Positions 24,749-39,005 of a DNA stretch of 64,000 bases are shown here, in pieces (within the stretch, counting starts at the first letter, position 1; each line of letters starts with the position of its first letter). The translations under genes and the position numbers were made by a program. The stretch spans positions 8,774,492 to 8,838,491 of the forward strand of contig CM075194.1 of NCBI GenBank assembly GCA_037577475.1. Reading direction: 5' to 3'. The notes under the pieces are model-generated. The model saw only the letters and a list, made by a program, of their open reading frames with translations. It ran no database searches and was not told the origin of the DNA. This DNA comes from Chaunax sp. Z400 (Eukaryota > Chordata > Actinopteri > Lophiiformes > Chaunacidae).

Positions 24749-24769
24749 TTTTTTTTTTTTTTTTTTTTT
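24749..24769. repeat. Poly(T) run, 21 bases
   Basis: Uninterrupted T run. It could be the tail of a minus-oriented retroposed copy, but the flanks do not reveal a source. Confidence 0.9.
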
Positions 24770-25242
24770 CAATGACTGACATCATCTGATAACTAATGTC
24801 CTGAGGGTACATTTAAGTCTGAAACTGTATTCCACAAAATACCACATCTGGCTGACGTGGTGTGTATGTTTACATCCCATTTAATGTTCTTATTTTAATA
24901 AATACTACCTTATCAAACACGCTACAGCCTTGTTAATCAATCCAACAGTACAGCAGAGAAGATCTTACTATAAACCTCACTGACTACAAAAGACTATTGT
25001 CCTAAACAGCATATTCAGTGATGTCTGAAAAGATCATGGAAACGAGCTCTGACTTGTTTAAGCCTTTTTCTATTTAATGACAGTCTTCATTAAACAGCAA
25101 ACAGTCCCTGAACACACCAAGCTTCTTTTTTCTTTTTCTTTTTTTAAAGGTAGAAAATGAAATATTCCTCAGTTAATCTTCAGGAAACTATTAACTCAAA
25201 CCACAGGATCACATTCCAGTGCAAACATAAAAATACACTCAC

Positions 25243-25400
25243 CACAAACAGGCATCTGGCTGCCAACAGAAGCTACCCAGCACCTAGTTGCTCCTCTGTT
25301 CCACCACGCTGCTGTGAGTGAACGACACCGTTCTGAAACTCATTGAGTGGAGGACAATACATCCTGAAGTGAAGAGGAGGGGGAGTCAGAGGGTGTTTGG
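25243..25400 (-). promoter_or_regulatory. sash1: Candidate untranslated first exon / alternative promoter of sash1
   Basis: The minus strand has a perfect donor, TTTGTG|GTGAGT, with exon edge at 25243, upstream of sash1 exon 22906-23034. The ATG next to the donor (MPVC) would be out of frame with that exon. The in-frame reading has a stop and no ATG, so the exon would be non-coding, with translation starting at an internal Met or in another exon. G/C-rich sequence with an AP-1-like TGACTCA lies near 25500. Placement is speculative. Confidence 0.3.
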
Positions 25401-27053
25401 TTGAGGGGAGGTTAGTTGGGGGGGGTTACGACCACATGTGACGCTTGTGCTGCTGGGTGGGGCGCTCTACTCTCTCCAGCTGCGGTCCGCAGGGACTGGC
25501 TGACTCACATGTTCAAATAAACACGCAGCTCTTAGCGTGTGAGGTTGAGTCTGCATATTTATGTCTGCAGTGGCGGAAGAGTCATGTGTCAGGCTATAAG
25601 TTATAAGTTATAGTTATAAGAAATGTTATATATATGTCAGAAATGTCTCCCTCTCCTGATGTGTAGGTTACCCTCTGAACACAGACTTACAGAAGACTTT
25701 TTTTTTTTAGGTCTTAAAATCTTTTATGTAATTATATATAGATTGAATAAGAGTATTCGCCAAGGCTGAGCATTCCTTCCAAAGGTTCCCTTCTTCCTAT
25801 AGTGATTCCTGTTATACTAAAACAAATCTATTTTACCTGATCCTAACAAACATGTCTAAATGTTAATCATCCTTTTGGTAACCGTACAACGTTCTGGAAC
25901 ACTAGCAGTCTGTTCACCAGCAGGTGGCAGCAAATAGTAACTGTACATCAACATCTTTCACCTGAAGGTAAAGGCACTGAGTGAAGAAGCCATGTAATCT
26001 GCACATTTTAATGAGAAATGGTTTATTTCCTCTAAGCATAAACAAAGTGTGGTGATGAGAAAAAAAACATTTGTGTCGTAACAGTCTACATGTGAGACTT
26101 GCAGTAAAAATTGGGAACTGATCCAGAGGAAGGAGAAATGTGATTTTCCTCCTCTACTCACAGCAGCGGTGTGTCTACATGTCAACAGAGGCATCTCTAC
26201 ACATCCTTAAGGCATTAAGTATCAGGCTGGTGACCTTGTTTGCTTGATGTATTAGTCAGTGAGATTAAGTGTGAAGGAATAACCCTCAGCATCTTTTCCT
26301 CTAATCTTCATCTTTAATAACTGACTCCAGAGCAGTGAGCAGCAAGAGGTAACAATACTAGTGTCAGATCTTGCAGCAGGAGGCTGCAGAATCCGCTGAG
26401 CTGCATATGGTTGGTGGAAATGGTGGAAGGGCTACGTTCTGCGCGCGGTGCCAGAAAGGGCAGTTTTCCGCCTGGCTACACAGCAGTGGACTGCTCATCA
26501 CTTTGAGGTGCTGAGGGAATCGGAGATAGATGCCATTCCTCCCTGACAGGCAGCTCCATTCCCATCACCGTCAAGCTTTCTGAGCACCCATCTGAGCTTT
26601 GATCCCAGTAGAGACCACTTGAGTGCTCAAGAGGGTGAGGAACACAATTCATGTGTCTGTGGAAAGACTAGAGCATCTGCTCAGGACCATGACATGATTT
26701 TTAACAACAAATGACAACAAAACTGAATTTAAAGTCCAGCTCAAAGAGCCAGGGTAACTTATCTGTCCTTGTAAGACACTGGGTTGAACTACAGAGGTTT
26801 GATGGTCCTTATTCTACACATACAGAAGACGTACACAACCGATATTTTGAATAGAATAGGATAAAGAAAAAAAAGAGTGATGCATACAGTTCAGTGTTAA
26901 CACTAACGTTTAGGCATGGCAAATGCAATTGATGCAATTGATTCTGAAATGTTTTTAAACTCTCAAGTGTTAAAACCCATGCAAGTCTAAGTACTGTAAT
27001 CAACAAGAGTTTCATGTGACAGCAGTGGTAACAGACCTACTGTATGAAGTGTG

Positions 27054-27057
<4 letters not shown>

Positions 27058-27117
<60 letters not shown>
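27058..27117. repeat. (GT)30 microsatellite
   Basis: Sixty bases of uninterrupted GT dinucleotide. It is likely polymorphic in length. Confidence 0.97.
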
Positions 27118-27118
<1 letters not shown>

Positions 27119-28732
27119 GCTCAGGGGCCCAGTCCTGATCGACAGCCATAGGGTTCCCTGCAGAGAAAAACAGGATCAGTGGGAGAGCTTAACCATTCAT
27201 GTCTAAGTGGTAAGATTTTGACAAGCCCCAAATGAGGATCTGACGGCGAATGTCGCATTGTGTCATGCACACACACACACTGCACATAGAAAATCTGGTC
27301 TTGTTTGAAGTGCACCAGCGATGTCTGGAACACACATCTCTGCTCCTGCTTTTCATCCCAACAGTCACTGAGCAAATATCTCTCACTGCTGACAGACAAA
27401 AGACCAGCTTCACTACTGACGGATCACTCATGCCCTCATTCTAAAGGGTAGGCAGAGGGAACAGAAATAGCCACAAACATGACCAAGTTTGGTGGACCAT
27501 GATTTTTTTAAATGATATATAATAACAACAAAAATGTAGATAGTTTCCTAAAAAAGGAAATAAAAAAACTGCAATGTCTTCTGGCATTGCATCAATAAAT
27601 GCAGATGAATGGAACTGAGAAAAAGCAGCCAGGGGTTCAGATTTAAAAAAGGATGTGAGTGAAACTCCAAAGAAGATTAAGAGGGCAGGAAAGGGGGCAC
27701 AAAACAAACCTTTTGTTCACAGAATTAAATCTTGATCTGGATTTTAAACATAAGCTGAAAACATACTCTTGATTTAAATGCAGGAAACTCCCAAAAGCCT
27801 CCAGCTATAAAAGGCAGCACAATTTGGAAATATCTATTATTACCATCTATTATTAAGAAGGCACCCAATGGATTGTCCCCGTTCTTTGGAGCATTTTTAA
27901 TTCAGTAGTGCAGAGATCAAATAGAGAATCATCTTTAAATGTGAGTTAAATTATGTGCATTGAAATTCATCCCTTCTGGATGGCGCTGTATTTTTGTAGT
28001 GAGGGGCAGCCTGTAGATTGTTCCTATTCTTTGAAGCATGTTTAATTCAGCGGTGCTCCAAACAAATACAGAGACCTCTACTTAAAATTCAAGACAATGC
28101 ACAGCTAAAAAAGACCATGTGCCGTCCTCAGTTGTAAAATGCTCTGAATGGTTTGGGTTTGTAGTGAAGGAGCCTGGGGATTGTTCATATTCCTCGGACC
28201 ATGTGTAATTCAGAGGTGCTGAAATCATCCGCCCCTCACCCTGTGCTTGGCTAATTACCCTTGTGTGACTGTGCCGTGATCCTCTGAGACTCGATCGCCA
28301 GCTGTATATCACTGCGGCAGCTCATCCCTCACAAGACTGCAACATCCACTGATCCTCCTGTGAGACGCAGCGCAGGAGTCAAGGGCAGCTGTCAATCATG
28401 GAACGTAAGATCGTGGGGCCACAGAATGAGGTCATTCTACATGGTGTGAACAACAAGTGAATCAATCCAATCAGCAAAGAAAATATTGTCTGGACATTCC
28501 CTTTTCAAACCAACTATGTAAAAAGTAAAAAAGATGCAGTGGAGACATTGACTCAACTTGAAACACCTCCTCTATTGGAACAACTCTTGTGTGTTGATGT
28601 GGATAAACCATAACCTCTATCATAACTGAATAATAGCAGAATGACATGAGTTCAAATGTAAAAAAAAAAGAAAATTTGTGCACCAGATCATCTGGGCCAA
28701 ACATCAGGACTGACCGATTCTCCTGTAGTGTG

Positions 28733-28800
28733 AGCCGGCTTGAGGGTTGAGTACATAATGACTGAATTTTAATTTTTGAGTGAAATATTCCTTTCAAACT
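28733..28800. mobile_element. MITE terminal fragment
   Basis: The text 'ttgagtacataatgactgaattttaatttttgagtgaaatattccttt' matches the right end of copy A ('gagtagataatgactgagttttaatttacgggtgaattgttccttt'). Confidence 0.6.
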
Positions 28801-29631
28801 CCAGTAGACTGAGGCTAATTTACGTGAAGAGAAGAGGAAAAACTTGATCACAGAATGTAAAACAATGGTATCTTATCAATAGATTTAAGGCAGATAATGC
28901 TTCAAGAGTATAAGTTAACCCAGTATTATCCACAGACATTTGAACTACATTGTCTATGGGCACAACAAACACTGCTATCTTACTATGGGACACACTAAGA
29001 TCTTACTCTTCTCCCCGAGTCAAGTCAGAGCATCTCACTTGGCTCCCCCCTCTGAGAGATCTGTTTCAGGGAGCTGCATCTCAACCCTGCGATGATGTAC
29101 TTCAAACGTTCAGAAGACTGCTCACTGATGGGACATGCCCCTTTTGACAACCACAGACGTCCCAGCAGACCATGATGACAACATCTCCTGTCCGACTCAA
29201 TCTGCCTCCTTGTCTAAACTGTCAGATATTCCATCTCCTCCTCTGCCATTCCAAGGACATCCACCTTACAGCCGCTACTTCCATTAATGGATGCTAACCG
29301 CAGCTAGCCAAGCATACGCTGACATCATAATAATTTCATGAGGATCTATAATGAACGTGTTTTCAATCCAACACCCAAAAGAGGTCTCAGTGTTTGACAT
29401 CTCCTCTTTGATGCGTGTGTAGCTATTAATCCTTGATCTCTGAAGGATCAAATATTTCTCCCCGTACCTGTTCTTCCGGTAAACAGTACTAAAAGGTATT
29501 TTGCAGCCCTTTGTCGAGGCCAACATTTGGCCCTAAATAGAACTTTAATTTAAAGTGCCTTTGTGTTCATTGTGGTATCTCTACTTTTTGCTTTTATGAC
29601 ATCTTCAGTCAGTCACTACACAATAGCCCAC

Positions 29632-29655
29632 ATCATCATCATCATCATCATCACA
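29632..29655. repeat. (CAT)n short tandem repeat
   Basis: About eight CAT units in a row. Confidence 0.85.
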
Positions 29656-32600
29656 GAATGAAGTTAATGTGAAATGTTCTAAACACGTGAGCTTTGCAAA
29701 CGGCATTGAGTTGCACTTAGAAGATGCAAGTAACCAGTGAGTAAAAATATACAGTATTATAAACTTTAATAATGCAGAATGCTTAAACCGTACCAAGTCA
29801 AGCACAAACACTCAGGAATAAAAAAAAATTAAATGCTTAAATTCATGCATAATAAATGATCTCCATGCAGTAGGCTGTAAAATTCATTAAACACATATTG
29901 GGGCTTTGGATGCATTTCAAATTACTGGATGTGATACAATGGTTTTCCCCTATATGACCAATACACTTACTAATGATAAGTGCCCCAATTTCAGACTTCA
30001 AGAACTTGGAGACAGAAAAAAGGGATTAAAATGAAACGATGCACTGAAGTGTTCTTACAGTGGTTTAACTGTGCAACTGACCAAACACTGATAACCCACG
30101 AGAGCTACACCAGATAATCTACTTTTAGGTGCATGAAAACTGCTGGGCTTTGTTAATTCAATTAGATTTATTTCTTTTCAGGTCATATCACTCTGGAGCA
30201 GCTGGTTTAGAGGAATGTCAAGCTTCGAGGACTCGTAGATCGTTCGATTGATGTCAACCTCTCAATCCAGCCTTTTGTCATACATGTTGCCTCTTCTAGT
30301 TTTCTTGAATCTCCGCCTCTTTGCTAGCTCCGTCTTTTGCTCTCCTAATTCATGACTTATAACAATCCATAACATTCAGAGTTTTCTTATCTCTTCTGTC
30401 CCACTTCCCTCTCCTTTCTTTGGTCTTTATCTCTCTTTCTGGCTTTAGGCCTAATGTTTTTTCTCCGTTATTTCTTCAGTATTGTCACCCAGTCTGACGA
30501 CCTCTTTGAACTACAGTTGGAAGCCTCCATTTGCTTGGTGATGCATGAAAAGAGGCATTATACTGTTTTATGTCATAAATCCCATTACGAGAGGTTTTCA
30601 AGTTACGACTGTGCATTTGGATATTGAATGGGGGATGATAAATATAGACTGTTCATATTGTAAAAGCATTTCTCCTCCAGAGGTGAAATAAAGGCCACAA
30701 CAAGGTGAGAAGAGATAAGACAAGAAAGGAACCGGGAGAAATGCCATATTGACGGGAAATAGCTCCACTGCATGGATGGGAAAGCTGGAAGTAGAATGAA
30801 ATGACTGTGAATAATATTGCAGCAGAAGAATCAAAATTTCAACTAGGAATGTGACAGAGGAAGTGCTGTAATTTACGACTGGGCTGTATCAACAAATTTC
30901 TGATAATAATGCATATTTATTCCACATACTATATTATCATGAAAAAGCCACAACAATTTCTTAACCAATTAGGAATGATTATGTCATATTTTGTGAAAAT
31001 AACATTCTTTTCTCCGTTCTCTCATCTGATAATACCTAAAAAAATAACACGTAAAAATATGTCAGCACATTTTGCAGGAAAGAAATAAAATGCACTACTG
31101 AGAGACTGATAATTGATCAAGGTTTAGAAAGGCCAATTAAATGCAGTCATGTCATTGGTAGATTATTTACTCCCAATGCCTGAGACTCACAATTTAACAC
31201 AAATCCTACAGTGATACTGTATGCATCAGATAAATCATTTGATTGATCTATTTAAGTCAGAAAACAGTGAGAAATGCCTTATAAAACATCTCCGAACCAA
31301 AGAAAATCTCGATATTTGTGAACCAGCAAATGTTGAAAACTGACTAACAATTTTCAAAGTAGCTGCATGTTTGTTTTCTGTTGACTAATTAATTAATAGT
31401 TGCAGCTTTATGAGGGATGTACTTTAAAAATATACCAAAAACCTATTTCCGCATTTTAAAAACAATTATCTGGAACTATAGACCCACTCATATAGCAATC
31501 TCTCCAGTGAAATATTTTGCATGTAATCTAAAAATCAAACAAAAGCCCTGTTCAAATTCAGACTCAGCCGAGTTCCTCTGATCCTCTCAGCTGTGTTTGG
31601 CTGCATAATTATGTGTGGAGAGATCTAAATGAGCCTGCTGGTTGAGTCAGATTGTTTACCTCTGAAAATAACTGCATGACCCTGCTTATAACGAGCATAT
31701 GGTCTCATAATCTAGTGACAAAACTACCCACATATGACTATTTATTTATTGTTCAACCCTGAATGCAGTAAGAATATGCAATTACATCAATATTCATCTA
31801 ATGTACATGTGGAGTATCAATATATTCTAAAATCGTAAACTATATTCTGTTTTGTCATGTGTTATGTATCTTAGTCGATAAACATAATTACTAAAACCCT
31901 AAAAAGGAAGTTCAACCGTCAGCCGTCAACTTTATTACAGTGAGGGTCATGGGAGACATTTCTATTTGCTCTGTCCATCCTGCAGGACGAGCAGATACAA
32001 TAACTGTCATACAACTTCCTCTCATTCCTCACAGAAATGTATTTTTTGCACTTCCCTATCATATATATCATCATAACTTCCACATCCTCTTTTTTTATGT
32101 TCCCTTTGTATAAACAGGTAGAAGGTTAACAACAAAAGCCGTCAGAAGTGTGCAGAGCATGTTTTATAAGACACAAAAAAACTTATATGTGCCCTGCAGA
32201 AACACTTGAAATTTGTATTTTACAAGGGTTACCTGACTGAAATTACACAGCTTAAATTAGTATGATTGCAAGTAGTGTTGGGTAGGTTTTACATTTTTTT
32301 TAGTCCAGTGTACAAAGGGTTTATTTTGAAACACTTAATGACTTGTGAGGTCCATAAACACTTGAAATGTAGCTACTACCATCTTTTCTCTAGTTGCACA
32401 ATGCTGAAGTCTTATTTTGTTTATTATTTTGATATTGAACCATAGAAGAAGAAAAGTGAATGGCTGTTGTGAGATATATAAATATGATGTGTCATAGCTG
32501 CCCCGATGGACTGTGGTGTTGCTACATTCCCATTAATAGGCTCAATGAAACCAGCTGCTGGTCAAGTATGACACATGGTGGGTGGTAGATAGTGGTGCAT

Positions 32601-35600
32601 AGTGGTCCAGTCTGGTGTTTGACTTCATACTAAACTGGTTTGATTTTTTAAATTTTAATTACAGAGAGAGTTAAGTATGGAAATAAGGTACCTTTGCGTC
32701 CGGTTATTGAATTCCAGGTACTGGTACCACAATCAGTCTAACCCAAGCTTTGCAAGCAGGCTGTATTTTACACAACAGTTAAGAATGTTTGACTTGGGCT
32801 AACATTTTTTTAAATTTATTTTTTATGATGGAGGATAGTTTTTGAATGTACAGTTATTGTTGTAAACAATTAACATATGATCTGTCGGTCTGAAAACAAG
32901 AGTTTTAATGGTCACAAAAATTGTAATGCACTGTCCTGTTCAGAGGGAGCTACAGAGAGAAACCGTGCTTCAATGTTCATCTCCCTTTTTTGAAGAGAGA
33001 CATCAAAGATATGGCAAATGATCAAACACGATTCATTTCTATGGACCTCAGTGAATTTCCATGGTTGTTTGAAATCTGGCAAGCATACAATATACGACAC
33101 AGACACAGATGCCAAATTTGCCCGTGAAGCTGAAAGTAAGTGTCCACTGGGCATCATTAGCTCATACACACTGAAGGTGAGAACAATTTGTGGCCATCCA
33201 GATGTTAACATCAAGGTTATATAATGTGTGACAGTTTTTTTCTGATGAACTGACAATCCTGTCAAAGGGAGCTCAGACTCCGAATCACTGTGATGCGCGG
33301 AAGGTAATAAGAGTGGTTTGAGTGTAATTATAAATTAATTAATGGACATAATAAAACACAAACCTAATCACAATCACAAAGCTGTATGAGGAAATCCACT
33401 CTATCTAATCCACACTATCCTCATGGAAAATCGAGGTTAATTGGAAAAAATTAGGATCCGGTCTGATAATCACAAAATGGAAAAAATGTGGAAAACTACT
33501 GGGATTTCTATATTATGTCTGCTCACCTGTTGTGAGGTATGCTAGTGGGTAAAAAGGGGGACAACTTGCATAACATAGTAACATAGCACTGCAAGCACTT
33601 TGTGTATTCATCAAGTCTGTCTGGTATTATTTTTTATCCTAAATCATAGTAATGTCATCTTTCTATAAAATCAGTCAGTTGCCAGTTTATTGCATCTAGC
33701 TGAACCTGAGCAGTCTAATAAACCAATCCTGCTATAAGTTCTAACTTCATGAAGAAAACGTGATTGTAAAAGCAAATGTAACTTCACTTGTTCGTGAACA
33801 TTTTGGCTATCAACCGAATGAAAAGAGTATGAAATGAGTAGCCTCTGCTTTCCTCTGGCCCACCGACGTTTAGTAGAAAATGTTGACTCAATCACTAATT
33901 AATCAAATATGGCTTGCAGACCCCGGAAACAGGATGAGAGATAAAACCTTGTACCAAGACAAAATCTTATCCTGCTATACACCACACAACGTCAAATTTG
34001 AAAAGAAGCAGCCAACACCTCCTGTTCAGCTATCTTAAATCACAGCAGGAGAAATTTCTTTCTTCACAGACTGCATTTGTTTTAGCTGAGATGATGCGGC
34101 AGGTGAGTGCATATCCACCATACTTTTATTCATTTAAACCGGCATTTTTAATTTTAATAAATAACAGTGATGTGTCCTTTCTTTTTACATGTCATAAACA
34201 TAAATGCACTGACATTAAAGATATGAATGACACTGCATACACCTCCCATAATAAGGTTTTATGGACAAACTGGGGAATGGTAACAGAGCATGTACTATAC
34301 ATACTGAAAAATCACACGAGGTTAATTTGAATAGCCGGGAGGTGACTCCGCTTCTCCAAGGAACAAAGGAAGCAGATAAAGAACAAAACAAGTATTCATG
34401 ACAAAACCTCATTGTGTAATATCAAGAACGTTAAACTTGTATGAGGACAATCCATAAATATGTCATTGTACAGAGCTAATGAGATAATAGATGAACACAG
34501 TCACGTTTCTCATTTAGACTTTATTGGCTACCATGGTGGCAATTACGTGATAATGTCTAGTAGGCGTCAGAGAAAACTGTGTGAATAATGGATACAGTGC
34601 ATCAGATGTGGAAATAACCTTGACGATGATATTAAGACAAGGCAGGGAAGGCAATCTATAAATGGCAGATTTTATACACAGTGCACACTAACGACACTGA
34701 TCTATTACATACATAAAAGACACTAATCAATCTCCACTTGGAAAAAAGGCAGAAAATTAAGTATGAATTTGCTCTCAACTATGAGAACCAATAAAGATGT
34801 ATCTCTAAAAACAATTGGGTCAACCCCAAGACCCTTCAACAGTAAAAAAAGAAGGAAAAAAAAAGAAAAAGAAGAAGATTGTCCTTTAAATAAAGCTACA
34901 ATTAAAAGTTAGGTCATGAGAAGCCAAGAAGCTACAGTATCTTTATATCAAAAACTTACATCCATGGTTGAACCTGTTTGGGTCTGTGTGCGCTTCATGT
35001 CATCCAAGTAAAATGGACCGAGCTTTGAATCAATTTTTCTGCAAGGATGACTCTGGAGAGGAACTTTGAAGAGGTGAGCTTTAAATGTCAGCATCTCCAA
35101 TTTGAAGACTAAAATGTAAGTGCATGTCATTCACAATGATCCACAGTCTGCTGAGTAATGAGTTGAGAAACTTGGGTACAAGACGGAAACGTGAAAGCAC
35201 ATGTGCATGATAAATATTCAATGCAGCAGATTTGAGCCACAAATAGATTTAGTGTGGAGCCTGCAGGCAGACACTGGCTGGGAGACAAACAAGTGTTCTA
35301 GGAATCACTGCAAACTCATGTCATGCAACGCGGTTGAGAAATCACAAACAACCTTACAACTGGGAGACAACAATCTCTTCACTGAGCTGTCAAAACAGAA
35401 ATTCAAACCAAATTTCAGTCTAACAATTTCCTCTAATTCAAAAGAGTGTAATGGATTCAAAAATAATCAAACTAGTGTGACAAGTCATATTTTGTCTATA
35501 AGAGTTGCATGTGAATGTTACTTAAATCTAATGCATATGAAAGCAATTTTTAATTGGTTAAAAATATGTTCCAACTTCTAGATCTGTCCTGGTCAACTGA

Positions 35601-38600
35601 TTTAACTCATATTAAATCCAAGATGATCGTGTAAACATATGTTTTTCAGAGGCTGGTAATTCCCAAAAAGTGAGCAGCGATTTTACTGTTGTCTTCAACG
35701 CAGCTCTAGCTCACACTGCACTGTCAAAGCATGGCCTCACAATGTGTTTTTCTGTTGGGTTTTGTGGGTGACACACTCGGTAATGTCAGCTCGCGCATCA
35801 TTTAAACAAGCATTAAGATATCACTGTAGACGATACACATCGCACACCCCTGCTCTGTTGGCCGAGTTGTTGGATAGTGACATTTTAAGAACACAGAGAG
35901 GGAATTATGTTCACCTTGCAACCATGTCATCATCCACAACCTTTCTCTGTACGTGAAATTTAAATGTCAAGAAAAGCCTGGCATGGCTCGAGACAGTGAC
36001 ATGACTATGTGACATTTTACAAAAGATGTCAACTGTCTACTTGGATCACTGTCAAAGAGACGAATGGAGCAGGCCAAGTCCTTAATGAGTCAGCTCTGTC
36101 CGTTTCCAAACATATTATTGTAATATTCATTAGATGCATGACTGGTGGCATTGCCACTCCAACTAGTGAATCACTGACTAGAGCCCACCAGACATGAAGC
36201 CAGAGGTCCTGCTGTATTGGTACACTGGTCGTGTTGTGCCATATGGAATTGTTTTCAGCTTGTCAGCACTAATCCTGGCGAGAGCCCTGCATATGCCAAC
36301 AGCAGACATGCCAACTTCTGAAACCCGCTAGTGCAAAGGTGAACCCCTGGCTTCAGTATGTACCACAGCTGTCACGTCTGGGTGGATGTCTGTGGGAGCC
36401 AGGAGCAGAGTGGGCAGCAGAGCAGGCCAGGGTTAGTCATGAATGCAACAGCTAATAGGCCTCCTGTCGGCTGGACAGAACAGACTCCATAGTAAAACCA
36501 ACACTCACCCCAAAGGGTGTAATTGAGCTAATGACTACCCAAAATACACTGCTCAAACAGCAGTTGAATAGTAGTAGTAGAATAATACGTATGTGTGGTT
36601 TCTGTATGTGTGCAGACTAAATTACTGACCCAAATAGATGCTCACACAGGCTTATTCAAATCCCTCTGTCCGTCTGTAAATAACAGGTTAGGCAGAGGTT
36701 AGGATTGAAATGATTTAATATTATTGGTTTTGTTATCACTTAAAAGGCATTTTACTAATCTCAGTGGCAGTTCTCGTGAACTCGTGATGAAAATGGTTCA
36801 CAGTGAGGTCTGTGGATTATCCTGTGTAACCAGCACATTGTTGCTGGAGAGATGCGTTGCTGCAGGCTTTTCAAATAGAGGTGCATTAGAAAGCATTCTG
36901 ACTGGGAACATCACAAACTAGCATGGTTAGTACACAGTCCAGGAGAGGAAGGCTCCATAGTGAGTGATTAAAACTCCCCAGAACATCATTGGTATCCATC
37001 TAGTCTGAGCATTAGTGAGGTGAAGTGTCTGCACAAAGCCCAAGGCATACTAAAAGACAACACCCACCCTATCCACAGCCTGTTCAACCTACTGCCATCT
37101 ACCAAGCGATAACAAGTATCTGTTTCATAGTTTCATGATGCTGCACTGCCATGATGATGCACCTTATGCATAAACCATTAGAGCACGAGCATCCGGACAT
37201 GGATGTAAAAACTGCAATGCCACGTCCCCCGATCCTATATGACAATATCAGATCACCCATCAGGGTCAGTCACTTGCATCACAGTGCAGTTTCTCATCAT
37301 CTATTCTTTTTGACATACAACCATGCACACACTTCCTAATGGACACAAAATCAGATAGAACTGCAGTGAGGAAATTTTCTACAGTTCCCAGAGTAAATCT
37401 TTTCTGACTAAAATAGGCAGAGAATTCAATTATATTGCAAGCAAGTGCTTGAATGCATTCATACCCGGCACTCTCTGCAACTGCACCCCAGGACTTTAAT
37501 GTACAGTATAACAATGCAATTTTGTTAACAAAAAAAGAAGAACAAACAGGAAGTCGTATGATTATGGCATGTCAATTCATTATTGACAAATAACCATAAA
37601 CAAAGAGATCAAGCCTGGAGAATGTTAATCTATAAACATATAATGGATGTTTATTCGTCAATCCACAATGACATGAATCATGTGACATGAACCTGCAGAA
37701 GCAAGGTAATACAAAAAATTATTGTGTTGCAGGTCACCTCCAGTTTCAAATGTCACTTGTTTCCCAATGATCATATCAATAATTTGGGATTGACACAGAA
37801 TGTCATTAAACACCGGGGAACATGAATAATTAAAATAGCTGCTGTTAAAGGAATTGTAGTTCAATAAACAATTATCCAGGATATCATTATAAAACGCACA
37901 GGTCAATCATGCTATGCATTTAAATGAGAAAATGTAGATTCTCATTTTTGTTCTGCCGTTTCTATGTAAATAAGATTGTAAAAAGGACACACTATGGATT
38001 TCCAGTCCATAAACAGAAATCTGAGCAACACTTGGACAAGCCAAGCAGGATCAATACAACCGAGCCAGAGGGAATTCTTTAATCAAATTGTGATTGACTG
38101 AATCGAGCCAATTATTCCACCCTTGCCTGAGTGTGGCTGCAGTTTCAAAATGGATAATGTGACAAACACAGAGAAGTTTAATCAGAGCCTGTACTGTCTT
38201 CTCTAGCTGCTGTCTCCATCTACAACCTATGATTTTTCACACAACTTAAATACATGTTTATTTATCCAAAGGCAACTGAAGCAGTAACAAAGACCTCTGG
38301 AAGTGATGAATTCCTCTGGTGGTGAACAAACTATTCAACGTGCTGTATAAAATCACCCTGTTGGCAGCAGGGGGAATAGGGATTTACCAAAGCTATCATG
38401 TTTGGCCCACTAGAGTGCCAAGCAGTGTGAGCCAATTCTCCCATTACATATAAACATCTCATTTAACATTCCACTGAGCCAGTTGGCATAAATGCCAGGA
38501 GGATGTTTGTAACATTCATAGCCTGTCTGCCTTTTTTGGGCTTTTGCTAGCCGGCTACAGTTCACTTCCGTCTTTTACTAAAATGTAACTCCAACACAAC

Positions 38601-38884
38601 CTCTGTGGAATCGGCACACTAAGTGAATAGTTGGACATAAACCAAACACAGAACTGAGATAATGCAGATGAATGGAGCCTAGAGACTCAATAAAAAACCA
38701 AATTTATCTACTTGATGAACACATGACACAACCTCAGCTTTGTAGATTTTCTGTCAGTTTCTTTACCACTTACTTTTGTGATTTTGTGGTCTCAATATGT
38801 GTATTTTGACTTGGGGTTGTTACTATTGGATGGTTACTATAGTAACAGTAATTTGCAGTGTGAAAGAAAGTGAAAAAAATAGTA

Positions 38885-39005
38885 GTGGGATCTACTCTGA
38901 CCTATGACCGACCATCGCATCAAGTTTCATGGAAACTGGGTCATTTTGCATAATCCTGCTGACAAACCAACCAACAAACAAACAGACACTCATTGGTGGA
39001 GGTAA
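38885..39005. repeat. Inverted copy of the 'ACCTCC' fish repeat
   Basis: Ends 'cctgctgacaaaccaaccaacaaacaaacagacactcattggtggaggtaa', the reverse of the usual head. It includes 'catcaagtttcatggaaactgggtcattt'. Confidence 0.65.

Noticed and set aside
35201..35581. 126-codon plus-strand open frame
   Set aside because: Composition resembles random translation (rich in Asn, Ser, Lys, Cys) and no family match or splice context is evident.
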